The notes under the pieces: generated by a model
The model's input: the letters and a program-made list of their open reading frames with translations, nothing else
Databases searched by the model: none
What the model was told of the DNA's origin: nothing
In this document: in pieces, positions 44,901 to 56,900 of the stretch
Layout: every line of letters starts with the position of its first letter
Numbering within the stretch: position 1 is the first letter of the stretch
Position numbers and translations under genes: made by a program
Assembly (NCBI RefSeq): GCF_910592395.1
Contig: NC_088310.1
Span: 7,819,501 to 7,883,500 of the forward strand
Origin: Lineus longissimus
Taxonomy: Eukaryota > Nemertea > Pilidiophora > Heteronemertea > Lineidae
Direction of reading: 5' to 3'
DNA: 64,000 bases

Positions 44901-47900
44901 ATCTGGTGACAGTCCAAGGCTGATCAATTCAGATAACCCCTCTGGAGTTAGACCCTTCAGCTGATCTGGTGAAAGTCCAAGGCTGATCAGTTTAGATAGC
45001 TCCTCTGGAGTTAGACCCTTCAGCTGATCTGGTGACAGTCCAAGGCTGATCAGTTTAGATAGCTCCTCTGGAGTTAGACCCTTCAGTTGATCTGGTGACA
45101 GTCCAAGGCTGATCAGTTTAGATAACTCCTCTGGAGTTAGACCCTTCAGCTGATCTGGAGACAGTCCAAGGCCAACCAGCTCAGATAACTCCTCTGGTGT
45201 TAGACCATTAACCTGGTCTGGAGTAAGCAAAAGGAGCGTAAGTGATGCCAAGGTCTTTGCATCCAATCCTGTAATCTGGTCAGTGGAAAGACCAAAACCT
45301 GCCAGCAGTCTCAGCTGCTCTGAATCAAGGCCTTTCACTTGTTCTGGAGTCAGCCCAAGAGCAGACAGCTCTGTCAACTCTTCTGGTGTAAGGCCTTTGA
45401 CCTGTCCAGCTGTCAATTCTAATCCGGCTAGGGCAGATAATTGTTCTGATGGCACTCCTTTCACTTGTGCTGTGCTGAAGCCCATCTGCAGCAATTGTTT
45501 TACTGGGTCCAACTGCAGATTCTGCTTCTGTTCCAGAGCGATTTCAACCCCGGCAAGCTTAGCCATCTCCTCTTGAGAGAGTCCAGCAACTTGTTCAGTA
45601 CTTAAATGAAGACTTGCCAAGTTGCTTAGCTGAGCAGACGACAGACCAACGATCTGCTCAGGGTCCAATCCCAGCTGCACCAAGACAGTCAGATGCTCTG
45701 GTGAGAGCTCCTTCAGCTGGGATGGGTGTAGTCTCAGCTTTTCAACTTGTTCAAGTGAATCTGGGCTCAGCTCCATGAGGGACGAAACATTTTCCGGTGT
45801 AAGTGACATCACACAAACAAGATTGATGTTACTCGCAAGTAAGGTGGACATATCCTCTGGTGTCAAGCCAAGCTGTGTCAGGAGAATCAACTGGTCTGGT
45901 GACATGTCGGACACTTCCTCTGGGGTCAAAGGCATAGTGGCGAGAGAGGCAATCTGGGTGGGAGACAGGGCTTCCACTTGTCTGGATGTGAGATCCAAAT
46001 TGAGCAACAATTTGAGTTGATCTGCATTCAGTTCTGAAACTTGTTCCGGTGTGAGCTGCAGGTAAGCAAGCTGTGCTAAGTCAGAAGGTGACATATCAAT
46101 GACTTGTTCAGGGGTCAGATGCAACTCAACAAGAGCCATCAGTTGTAATGCTGGAAGACTACTTATTTGATGAGGATTCAGATTTAACCCAATCAGTACT
46201 TTAAGCTCTTCTGGTGAAAGATCTTTGACCTGTTCTGGAGTCATATGGAGTCTTACCAATGATTGCAGCTCATCTGGTGGAAGATCTTTGACCTGTTCTG
46301 GTGTCAGATGGAGTCCTACTAACAATTGCAGCTCATCTGGTGAAAGATCTTTTACCTGCTCTGGAGTCATATGGAGTCCTACCAATGATTGCAGCTCATC
46401 TGGTGGAAGATCTTTGACCTGTTCTGGTGTCAGATGGAGTCCTACTAACAATTGCAGCTCATCTGGTGAAAGATCTTTTACCTGCTCTGGTGTCAGATGG
46501 AGTCCTACCAACAACTGTAACTCATCTGGTGAAAGATCTTTGATCTGTTCTGGTGTTAGATGGAATCCTACTAACAATTGCAGCTCATCTGGTGCAAGAT
46601 ATTTTACCTGCTCTGGTGTCAGATTGACTAGCGCCTTCAATTGTTCACTGTCAAGTTCCCTGATCTGGTCACTGGTAAGTACCATGTTCAATAAGAACAA
46701 TATCTGCTCTCGAGAAAGACCATCTACCTGATCAGAATGAAGCCCAAGGTCTGCTAACCTTGCCAATTCCTCTGGTGAAAGGCCCTTAGCCTGCTCTGGG
46801 CTCATTTTGAGCTCAACTAATTGCTCAAGTTGGAATGTTGTCAGTTTTTGGATATATTCTGGAGTGTAATCCTGGTCACAGGATAGCTTTGACACAGCTA
46901 TTTTTTGTTCTGGTGTCATGTTCTTCGATTGTTCCTCTGTGAACCAGGTGAGTGTAGTCAGCTGTTCAGGTGGTAATGTTGAAATGTCAGGTGCCTGATC
47001 ACCCAATTTGATGAGCTCTAATATCTCCTCTTTCCTTAGTTTGCTCAGCTCATTAGGAGAAAGATGAAAGTTAACCAAAATACACACCTGTTCTGGTGTA
47101 AGCCCCTCTGTCTGTTCTGGACTGAGATCCATGCTTGACAACTCTATCAGTTGCTCAGGTGTGAATAATTCCATATATTCCTTTGACAAGGCAAGTTTGT
47201 AACACGTGGCACTCACTTGTACTAATTCCTCAGGTGTAAATGCATCAACCTGATCACTGGTGAAGCATGCGACAGTCTCCAACTGGCTGGGAGGTAACAA
47301 AGACAAACATTTAGCCTGGTCTGGGTTTTTGGCTATCTGTGTCAGATGCATCAGTTCCTCGCTGTCCAAGTATCTAATCTGATCAGTTGAGAGTTCCAGA
47401 CTTGACAGTAGCACTATCTGGTCAGGAGTCAGTGAACAATACTGTTCTTTGTCAAACCGCATGAGTTTTGAAACTTGCACTGCTGGAATTGTTGCAATGG
47501 CTGATGCCTGCTCTGGACTGAACTCTAACTTGGAGATCTGTACCACCTCTTCTGGTGACAGGGAGGCACACTGTTCCTGGGTCATCCATGTCAGAGTTGA
47601 GATCTGCTCTGGTGGAAGTGTTGCAACGGCTGATGCCTGTTCTGGGCTGAACTTCAACTTGGAGATCTGTACCACCTCTTCTGGTGACAGGGAGGCACAC
47701 TGTTCCTGAGTCATCCATGTCAAAGTTGTGATCTGCTCTGGTGGAAGTGTTGCAATGGCTGATGCCTGCTCTGGACTGAACTCTAACTTGGAGATCTGTA
47801 CCACCTCTTCTGGTGACAGGGAGGCACACTGTTCCTGAGTCATCCATGTCAAAGTTGTGATCTGCTCTGGTGGAAGTGTTGCAATGGCTGATGCCTGCTC

Positions 47901-50900
47901 TGGACTGAACTCTAACTTGGAGATCTGTACCACCTCTTCTGGTGATAGAGAGGCACACTGTTCCTGAGTCATCCAAGTCAGAGTTGCAATCTGCTCTGGT
48001 GGAAGTGTTGCAATGGCTGATGCCTGCTCTGGACTAAACTTTAACTGGGAGATCTGTACCACCTCTTCTGGTGACAGGGAGGCACACTGTTCCTTGGTCA
48101 TCCATGTCAGAGTTGCGATCTGCTCTGGTGGAAGTGTTGCAACGGCTGATGCCTGTTCTGGACTGAACTCCAACTTGGAGATCTGTACCACATCTTCTGG
48201 CGACAGGGAAGCGCACTGTTCTTGGGTCATCCATGTCAGAGTTGTGATCTGCTCTGGTGGAAGTGTTGCAATGGCTGATGCCTGCTCTGGACTGAACACT
48301 AACTTGGAGATCTGTACCACCTCTTCTGGTGATAGAGAGGCACACTGTTCCTGTGTCATCCAAGTCAGAGTTGCAATCTGCTCTGGTGGAAGTGTTGCAA
48401 TGGCTGAGGCCTGCTCCGGACTGAACTTTAACTGGGAGATCTGTACAACCTCTTCTGGTGACAGGGAGGCACACTGTTCCTGGGTCATCCATGTCAGAGT
48501 TGAGATCTGCTCTGGTGGAAGTGTTGCAACCACTAATGCCTGTTCTGGGCTGAACTCCAACTTGGAGATCTGTACCACCTCTTCTGGTGACAGGGAGGTA
48601 CACTGTTCCTGGGTCATCCATGTCAGAGTTGCGATCTGCTCTGGTGGAAGTGTTGCAATGGCTGATGCCTGTTCTGGGCTGAACTCTAACTTGGAGATAT
48701 GTACCACCTCTTCTGGAGACAGGGAAGCACACTGTTCATGGGTCATCCAAGTCAGAGTTGAGATCCGCTCTGGTGGAAGTGTTGCAACTGCTAATGCCTG
48801 TTCTGGGCTGAACTCCAACTTGGAGATCTGTACCACCTCTTCTGGTGACAGGGAGGCACACTGTTCCTGGGTCATCCATGTCAGAGTTGCGATCTGCTCT
48901 GGTGGAAGTGTTGCAACGGCTGATGCCTGTTCTGGACTGAACTCTAACTTGGAGATTTGTACCACCTCTTCTGGTGACAGGGAGGCACACTGTTCCTGGG
49001 TCATCCATGTCAGAGTTGAGATCTGCTCTGGTGGAAGTGTTGCAACGGCTGATGCCTGTTCTGGGCTGAACTCCAACTTGGAGATCTGTACCACCTCTTC
49101 TGGTGACAGGGAGGCACACTGTTCCTGGGTCATCCATGTCAGAGTTGCGATCTGCTCTGGTGGAAGTGTTGCAATGGCTGATGCCTGCTCTGGACTGAAC
49201 TCTAACTTGGAGATCTGTACCACCTCTTCTGGTGATAGAGAGGCACACTGTTCCTGGGTCATCCAAGTCAGAGTTGCAATCTGCTCTGGTGGAAGTGTTG
49301 TAATGGCTGAGGCCTGCTCTGGACTGAACTTTAACTGGGAGATCTGTACCACCTCTTCTGGTGACAGGGAGGCACACTGTTCCTGGGTCATCCATGTCAG
49401 AGTTGCGATCTGCTCTGGTGGAAGTGTTGCAATCGCTAATGCCTGTTCCGGGCTGAACTCTAACTTGGAGATCTGTACCACCTCTTCTGGTGACAGGGAG
49501 GCACACTGTTCCTGGGTCATCCATGTCAGAGTTGAGATCTGCTCTGGTGGAAGTGTTGCAACGGCTGATGCCTGTTCTGGGCTGAACTCCAACTTGGAGA
49601 TCTGTACCACCTCTTCTGGTGACAGGGAGGCACACTGTTCCTGGGTCATCCATGTCAGAGTTGCGATCTGCTTTGGTGGAAGTGTTGCAACGGCTGATGC
49701 CTGTTCTGGGCTGAACTCTAACTTGGAGATCTGTACTACCTCTTCTGGTGATAGAGAGGCACACTGTTCCTGGGTCATCCAAGTCAGAGTTGAAATCTGC
49801 TCTGGTGGAAGTGTTGCAACGGCTGTTGCCTGTTCTGGACTGAACTCTAACTTGGAGATCTGTACCACCTCTTCTGGTGATAGAGAGGCACACTGTTCCT
49901 GAGTCATCCAAGTCAGAGTTGCAATCTGGTCTGGTGGAAGTGTTGCAATGGCTGAGGCCTGCTCTGGACTGAACTTTAACTGGGAGATCTGTACCACCTC
50001 TTCTGGTGACAGGGAGGCACACTGTTCCTGGGTCATCCATGTCAGAGTTGAGATCTGCTCTGGTGGAAGTGTTGCAACGGCTGATGCCTGTTCAGGGCTG
50101 AACTCCAACTTGGAGATCTGTACCACCTCTTCTGGTGACAGGGAGGCACAATGTTCCTGGGTCATCCATGTCAGAGTTGCGATCTGCTCTGGTGGAAGTG
50201 TTGCAATGGCTGATGCCTGCTCTGGACTGAACTCTAACTTGGAGATCTGTACCACCTCTTCTGGTGATAGAGAGGCACACTGTTCCTGGGTCATCCAAGT
50301 CAGAGTTGCAATCTGCTCTGGTGGAAGTGTTGCAATCGCTAATGCCTGTTCCGGGCTGAACTCTAACTTGGAGATCTGTACCACCTCTTCTGGTGACAGG
50401 GAGGCACACTGTTCCTTGGTTATCCATGTCAGAGTTGAGATCTGATCTGGTGGAAGTTTTGCAACAGCTGATGCCTGTTGTGGGCTGAACTCTAACCTGG
50501 AGATCTGTACTACCTCTTCTGGTGATAGGGAGGCACATTGTTCTTGAGTCATCCAAGTCAGAGTTGCAATCTGCTCTGGTGGAAGTGTTGCAACGGCTGA
50601 TGCCTGTTCTGGACTGAACTCTAACTTGGAGATCTGTACCACCACTTCTGGTGATAGAGAGGAGCAGTGTTCCTGGGTCATCCAAGTCAGAGTTGCGATC
50701 TGCTCTGGTGGAAGTGTTGCAACGGCTGATGCCTGCTCTGGACTGAACTCTAACTTGGAGATCTGTACCACTTCATCTGGTGAGAGGGAGGCACACTGTT
50801 CCTGAGTCATCCAAGTAAGAGTTGCGATCTGCTCTGGTGGAAGTGTTGCAACAGCTGATGCCTGTTCTGGGCTGAACTCTAACTTGGAGATCTGTACCAC

Positions 50901-53900
50901 CTCTTCTGGTGATAGGGAGGCACACTGTTCCTGAGTCATCCAAGTCAGAGTTGCAATCTGCTCTGGTGGAAGTGTAGCAACAGCTGATGCCTGTTCTGAG
51001 CTGAACTCTATCTTGGAGATCTGTACCACCTCTTCTGGCGTCAGGGAAGCACACTGTTCCTGGGTCATCCAAGTCAGAGTTGAGATCTGCTCTGGTGGAA
51101 GTGTTGCAATGGCTAATGCCTGTTCTGGGCTGAACTCTAGCTTGGAGATCTGTACCACCTTTTCTGGCGACAGGGAAGCACACTGTTCCTGGGTCATCCA
51201 AGTCAGAGTTGCGATCTGCTCTGGTGGAAGTGTTGCAACAGCTGTTGCCTGTTCTGGGCTGAACTCTATCTTGGAGATCTGTACCACCTCTTCTGGTGAC
51301 AGGGAGGCACACTGTTCCTGGGTCATCCAAGTCAGAGTTGCGATCTGCTCTGGTGGAAGTGTTGCAACGGCTGATGCCTGTTCTGGGCTGAAATCTATCT
51401 TGGAGATCTGTACCACTTCCTCTGGTGACAGAGAGGAGCACTGTTCCTGGGTCATCCATGTCAAAGTAGCGATCTGATCTGGTGGAATAGTTGCAACGGC
51501 TGATGCCTGCTCTGGACTGAACTCTAACTTGGAGATCTGTACCACTTCATCTGGTGAGAGGGAGGCACACTGTTCCTGAGTCATCCAAGTAAGAGTTGCG
51601 ATCTGCTCTGGTGGAAGTGTTGCAACAGCTGATGCCTGTTCTGGGCTGAACTCTAACTTGGAGATCTGTACCACCTTTTCTGGTGACAGGGAAGCACACT
51701 GTTCCTGGGTCATCCAAGTAAGAGTTGCGATCTGCTCTGGTGGAAGTGTTGCAACGGCTGATGCCTGTTCTGGGCTGAACTCGAGCTTAGAGATCTGTAC
51801 CACCTCTTCTGGTGACAAGGAGGCACACTGTTCTTGAGTCATCCAAGTTAGAGTTGAGATCTGATCTGGTGGAAGCGTTGCAACAGCTGATGCCTGTTCT
51901 GGTGTAAATTTGAGTTCAGAAATACTTATGACTTGCTCAGGTGTGAGGCCAGCCTGTTGATCTTCTGACAACCAAGAAACAGTTGGTACAGTGTCTGGTC
52001 CATCTGTTATGCCAGTTTGTTCCCTTGGTTCCCTTTCCAAAATGTCTGGTGCATTGATAACCATTTGCTGTGTCTCCACTTCTGCAGCTACAGATGCCGT
52101 AACTTGTTCCTGGATGTAAAAAGTTCCCTTCACAACAGAGGAATTCACTTCAACAGATTCTGAAGCTTGCTCAGTGATAGAAGAAACAGGTTTCTCCACA
52201 TAGGGTAAATCTTCAACTGGTTTCTCTGGTTCTTGGGAAACATCACCATCCACTTGATCATTGGAACCCTCAGTTTCAGTTTCTGTGTCTGATTCTTCAG
52301 TTTCTTCACCACTTTCTTCTTGGTCTGGTTCAGCTTTTATCTCTGCCACAGGTTTTCTAACCCACTCATCCCTTACCAGAACTTCAGGTTCAGAAACAGA
52401 AATCTGCTCAGAAGCCACTTCAATGGCGACAGATTCCCGAGCTTGCTCAGTGATGGAAGAAACAGGTTTTTCCCCGGTAGGTAAATCTTTAGGTGGTTCC
52501 TCTGGTTCTTGGGAGGTACCCTCAGCTTCAGTTTCAGATTCTGTCTCTGATTCCTCAGTTTCTTCATCACTTTCTTTCTGCTCTGGCTCAGGGTTTTTCT
52601 CTGGCTCTGGTTCTCTAACCTGTTCATCTCCCTCCAAAACATCAGGTTCCGAAACAGAAATCTGTTCAGAAACCACTTCAACTGCAACAGATTCAGTAGT
52701 TTGCTCGATGAGAGTAACAGAAGGAACAGTTTTCCCTGACGAAGACACATCTTCAAGTGGCTCCTTTAGCGGATTGAAAATTTCATTGTCGACTTGTCCA
52801 GGGGACTCCTCAGCTTCACTTTCAGACTCGGTTATGGACTCGTCAGTTTCTTCATCTGATCCCTCAGTTTTGGTGGTATCTGGCTGTGAGACTTCTTCAG
52901 TGACTTCTCTATCTATCCCTGAATCCTTTTCTAGAACTGCTGGCTCAGTATCAAGCTTCTGAGCAGCAACTTCTTTTGGAACAGGTGGTTCCTGAGCCTC
53001 TTCAACAATAACATTGCCTGAATACTTCTCGACAACATCAGGAATACCTTCTTCGTCTGTTGAGCTATCAAAATCAACCGGCTGTTGATCTTTTCCATCC
53101 CCTACTTCAATTTCTTCAGGGAACTCTTCAATCTCTGAGGACTCTTCATCTCCAATCTCTGAAGACTCTCCCTCGGTTGACTGATCACTGAACGTTTCTG
53201 AGCTTTCTGTGTACACAGTCTCTGTATTATAGGTATCCGTCGTCTCTGTTGACACCGATTTATCTTCATCATCTCCAACACTAACCTTTCGACTTTCATC
53301 TATGACTGCAGGTAGTTTCACATCCGTTTTTACAACAGATTTGTCACTTGTATCTATGATAACAGGAATTTCGTCTTTATCAGGTGTTATTTCTTGTTTT
53401 TGTTCTGGCTCCCTATCCATTTTCCTTGATTCCTGAGGCATTCCACGCAATACCTCAGCTTCTTCAGCCTTTACAAATGGTATCCCACCATTAGCGACCA
53501 TATCCACAACAGAAACCTCTTCAAAGTCCACAGTTTTGGTATCATGAACTGAAGGCACTAAATCAGGTTCTGTCAGTTTCTCACCAGCACTCAGCATGAC
53601 TGCGATATCATCCACAGATATGGCTGCTAACTGTTCTTCAGGTATCAGCAAAGTAGTTGCCAGTTGTTGGGAGGGAAGAGTAGCTATCATTGAAGCCTGT
53701 TCCGCAGGAAGCTGTCTTAGCATTTCTGCCTGCTCTGGTTTCAGCTCAGACACATTTGCTCTTTGCTCAGGAGTCCATGTTAGAAGCTGTTCCTTTGGCA
53801 TCCCCATGGTTGCACTCAGCTCATCAATCGAATAGGTTTTTGGCGTGGCTGTTTCTCTAAATTGCATAGAGGCAGACTGTTCAACCTTTGGCTGTCGCAT

Positions 53901-56900
53901 CTGTTGGACTTGGTCTTGTGACAAACTAGTCAACTGCTCTGGTGACAACCACATGATGGTAGCCAACTGATCAGGCGGGAGGGTTGCAATCAACAAGGCC
54001 TGTTCTGATGGTAACTCCTTGAATTTCTCGATCTGATCTTCTGGTAGTTCTGACATGCAGGCAATTTGTTCTGGTTTCATCTGTATCAACTCCTCCTGTG
54101 GTAATCCACATCTTAGCGATACATGTTCCAAAGTGTAACTCAATGCAGTCAGAGGTTTCAGCTCATCAACAGCAGCAGCCTGCTCAATACCCTGCGGTCT
54201 TTTCATCTGAATGGTTTTTCTACTGGCTTTACACATCATTGAGACCTGATCAACAGATAGCTGTGTTAACTGTTCTTCAGGCAACCACATGACTGTCGCC
54301 AGTTGCTCAGCTGGTAGAGTTGCAATCAAAGATACTTGATCTGGTGGCAGAACCTTTAACTTTTCAACCTGTTCTGGTCTGAGTTCTGCAATAGAGGTTA
54401 TTTGCTCTGGTGTGAGCTCAATTATATGCTCCTCTGGCAACCCTAATTGAACTGTAATTTCTTCAATCTCCATTTCTGTTGGTGTATGCGGCTTGACTTC
54501 TTTAATAACTGGAGACTGACCGACAGGAACTGTATTCTTCGGCCTACTTGGTTCAACTTCTTCCACATTCTCCATCTCTTCTTTTGGCTCGCACACCTCT
54601 TCAGCATCTTCAACAGTAAGGATGGATAGTTTCTCTGGCAGTTCAAGTAAGATGGTGGCAATATGATCTGCAGGCATCGATGCGACAAGAGAAACCTGCT
54701 CTGGTTGTAATTCCTTGAGAGTGGCAAGCTGCACTGGTTCTAACTGTGATATCACAGTCATTTGCTCTTCTGAAAGTTCTGTTACCAGCTCTTTAGGCAG
54801 GCCAGTTTTCAATGTCAGCTCCTCAACTGAGATCTGTGGCTGTTTCACTGTCACTTTATCCTCTCTTGGCTCCTGACAAATGGGTGACTGGATCAGGTCA
54901 GGTCTTTTGAGCATCCTTGGTTCACTTGCTTCGACTTGTATCATCTCATGGACTTGCTCAGGGGTGATATTTGCAATCTGGTCATCAGATAACCACAAGA
55001 TAGTAGCCAGCTGCTGTGGCGGAAGGGTCGTTATCAACGAGAGCTGTTCAGAAGGCAGCTCCTTTAGTTTAGCTATTTGCTCTGGCTGTAGCTCAGCTAC
55101 ATTGGCAACCTGATCTGGAGACAAATCACTGACTTGCTCCTGGCCTAATCCTGTCAAGGCAAGTTTCTCATCTGTCACTTTCGTACCTGGCGGTTGAATC
55201 AACGTCTGACTGTCGGGCTTGCAAATCATGCCAATCTGCTCTGTAGTGACAGTTGTGAGCTGTTCTTGAGACATCCACATAACAGTTGCCAACTTGTCTG
55301 CTGGGAGTGTAGCTATCAATGACACCTGCTCAAATGGCAGGTATTTCAGCTTTGCAAGTTGAGATGGTTTGAGTGCAGTGATATGGTCCACCTGCTCCGG
55401 AGAGAGAATGGAAACATGTTCCTTAGGCAGACCAGTCTTCAGAGACAACTGCTCAACATCAAGTGCCAATGGTCTCTCTAATCTCATCTCCTCAACCTCC
55501 ACAGATTCCTGACTGACTGCTTCTGGTACTAAATGGACTTCTCCCATTTCTGAGGTTTCTGAAGAAATTTCCCTTATCTGTTCGATTGTTATTGACAGTA
55601 AGTACTCCTTTGGCTTTTGCAGAACCCAAGAAAGTTGATCATGAGGTAGTGACACTATGAGAGACAGTTGTTCAGATGGTATACCATGTAACTTGGCCTG
55701 TTGCTCTGGTTTCAACACTTCGATATTTGCAACCTGGTCCGGTGTTAGCATTTCAACACATTCCTTTGGTAACCCTAGTTCTTCAGTAAGAATCGCCTGC
55801 AGATTGTCAAGGACTTCTTCATTTGCAACATCATCCATTTCCTCTGTGTCTTGAAATACTTCCGATTGTATTTCAACCATTGCTTCACTATCAACAAGTC
55901 CAATCCCACCACTCTCTACAGCTTCCTGAGCTAGCATTTCGGTTGCGTATTCCACTTCGTACTCCTTTGCCTTTTCAGTGCAAAGTTCTGTGATTTGCTC
56001 CACAGTGACAGTCAATAAAAACCTCTGTGGCATCTGCATGACCTTTACCCTTTGATCGACAGGTAATGAAGCAATGAGACATAGTTGTTCTGCTGGCACA
56101 TCATGGAGTTTGGATCTTTCTTCTGGTGCCAACTCTGCAACACTTGCCTGCTGTTCTGGAGACAATGACTCTACAATATCCTGTGGAAATCCGAAGTCTG
56201 CAACAAGTTGAGTAGTAAACTGCGGAACGTTGGTTGATGTTGCTTCTGGCACTGTTTCAGTTCCAACAAATGTTGAACGGTGAACCTCCGATATTCGTGT
56301 GACATATTCTGTAGTAATAGACATCAACTGTTCCTGGGTTAACCATGTTACTGTGTACAGTTGTTGAGGAGGTAGAGCGGCTATTGACAAGAACTGTTCA
56401 CGTGGGAGACTGATCAACTTTGCCACTTGCTCTGGTTCTAATGATGCAATACCAGCCAGTTGCTCGGATGAAAGCTGTGACACTAATTCTTCAGACAGTC
56501 CCAAAGACTTTACTTCATCAGGAGAAGCTCTCGGCAGTTCCTCAACTGTTTTAGGTGCAAGGCGCATATGCATGATCTGCGAGTCCGACATGTTAGTAAC
56601 AACCTCCCAAGGTAATATCGTCAGCGTTGCAATTTGTTCCGGCTGAAGAGTTGCAACCATAGAGAACTGTGATGTTGAGAGATCTTTCAACTTTTCCAAC
56701 TGTTCTGAATTAAGTTCCAAAACTCCAGCGACCTGTTCTGGTTTCAACTGTATTACTTGCTCCAGTGAGAGCCCTGTTGCATACGCAATATGTTCCGTTG
56801 TCACAGTTTCACAGGATATAACTGATCGACAGAGGGTTTGTTGTGGAACGGCTTTAAAGATCATCGCCATGCCAGGTGGCACTGGTTTCCTACTGTCGGC

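Larger units (their letters stand above)
42620..47393 (-). repeat. Array C region: 21-aa (63-bp) units in several families
   Basis: Continuous helical repeats of 21 residues, each two short modules, e.g. LTPDQLKGL + [12 protein letters not shown]. Divergent copies separate three homogenised blocks annotated separately (46188-46565, 44667-45170, 43092-43847). The 47393-46650 part is a transition with irregular spacing between the 43-aa and 21-aa types. The exon ends soon after the repeats fade ([15 protein letters not shown]). Confidence 0.9.

Noticed and set aside
48013-49902. 629-codon open frame on the plus strand, with similar ones at 49948-50445 and 51013-51477
   Set aside because: It is the antisense of array B. 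A stop-free frame in one 129-bp unit stays open through all units, so length is not evidence of coding.
48736-50685. Alternative minus-strand frames through array B ([15 protein letters not shown] type)
   Set aside because: Same repeat effect in a shifted frame; the giant-exon frame is the only one continuous across all non-repetitive parts.
52261-52962. Plus-strand frame of Ser/Val repeats
   Set aside because: Antisense of the Glu/Thr/Ser-rich linker 2.
42620-56800. Resemblance of LTPEQV...IA text to TAL-effector repeats
   Set aside because: Only the helix-capping (S/T)PEQ start is shared; unit length and the rest of the sequence differ, and the protein is a nesprin. Probably convergent short-helix chemistry.
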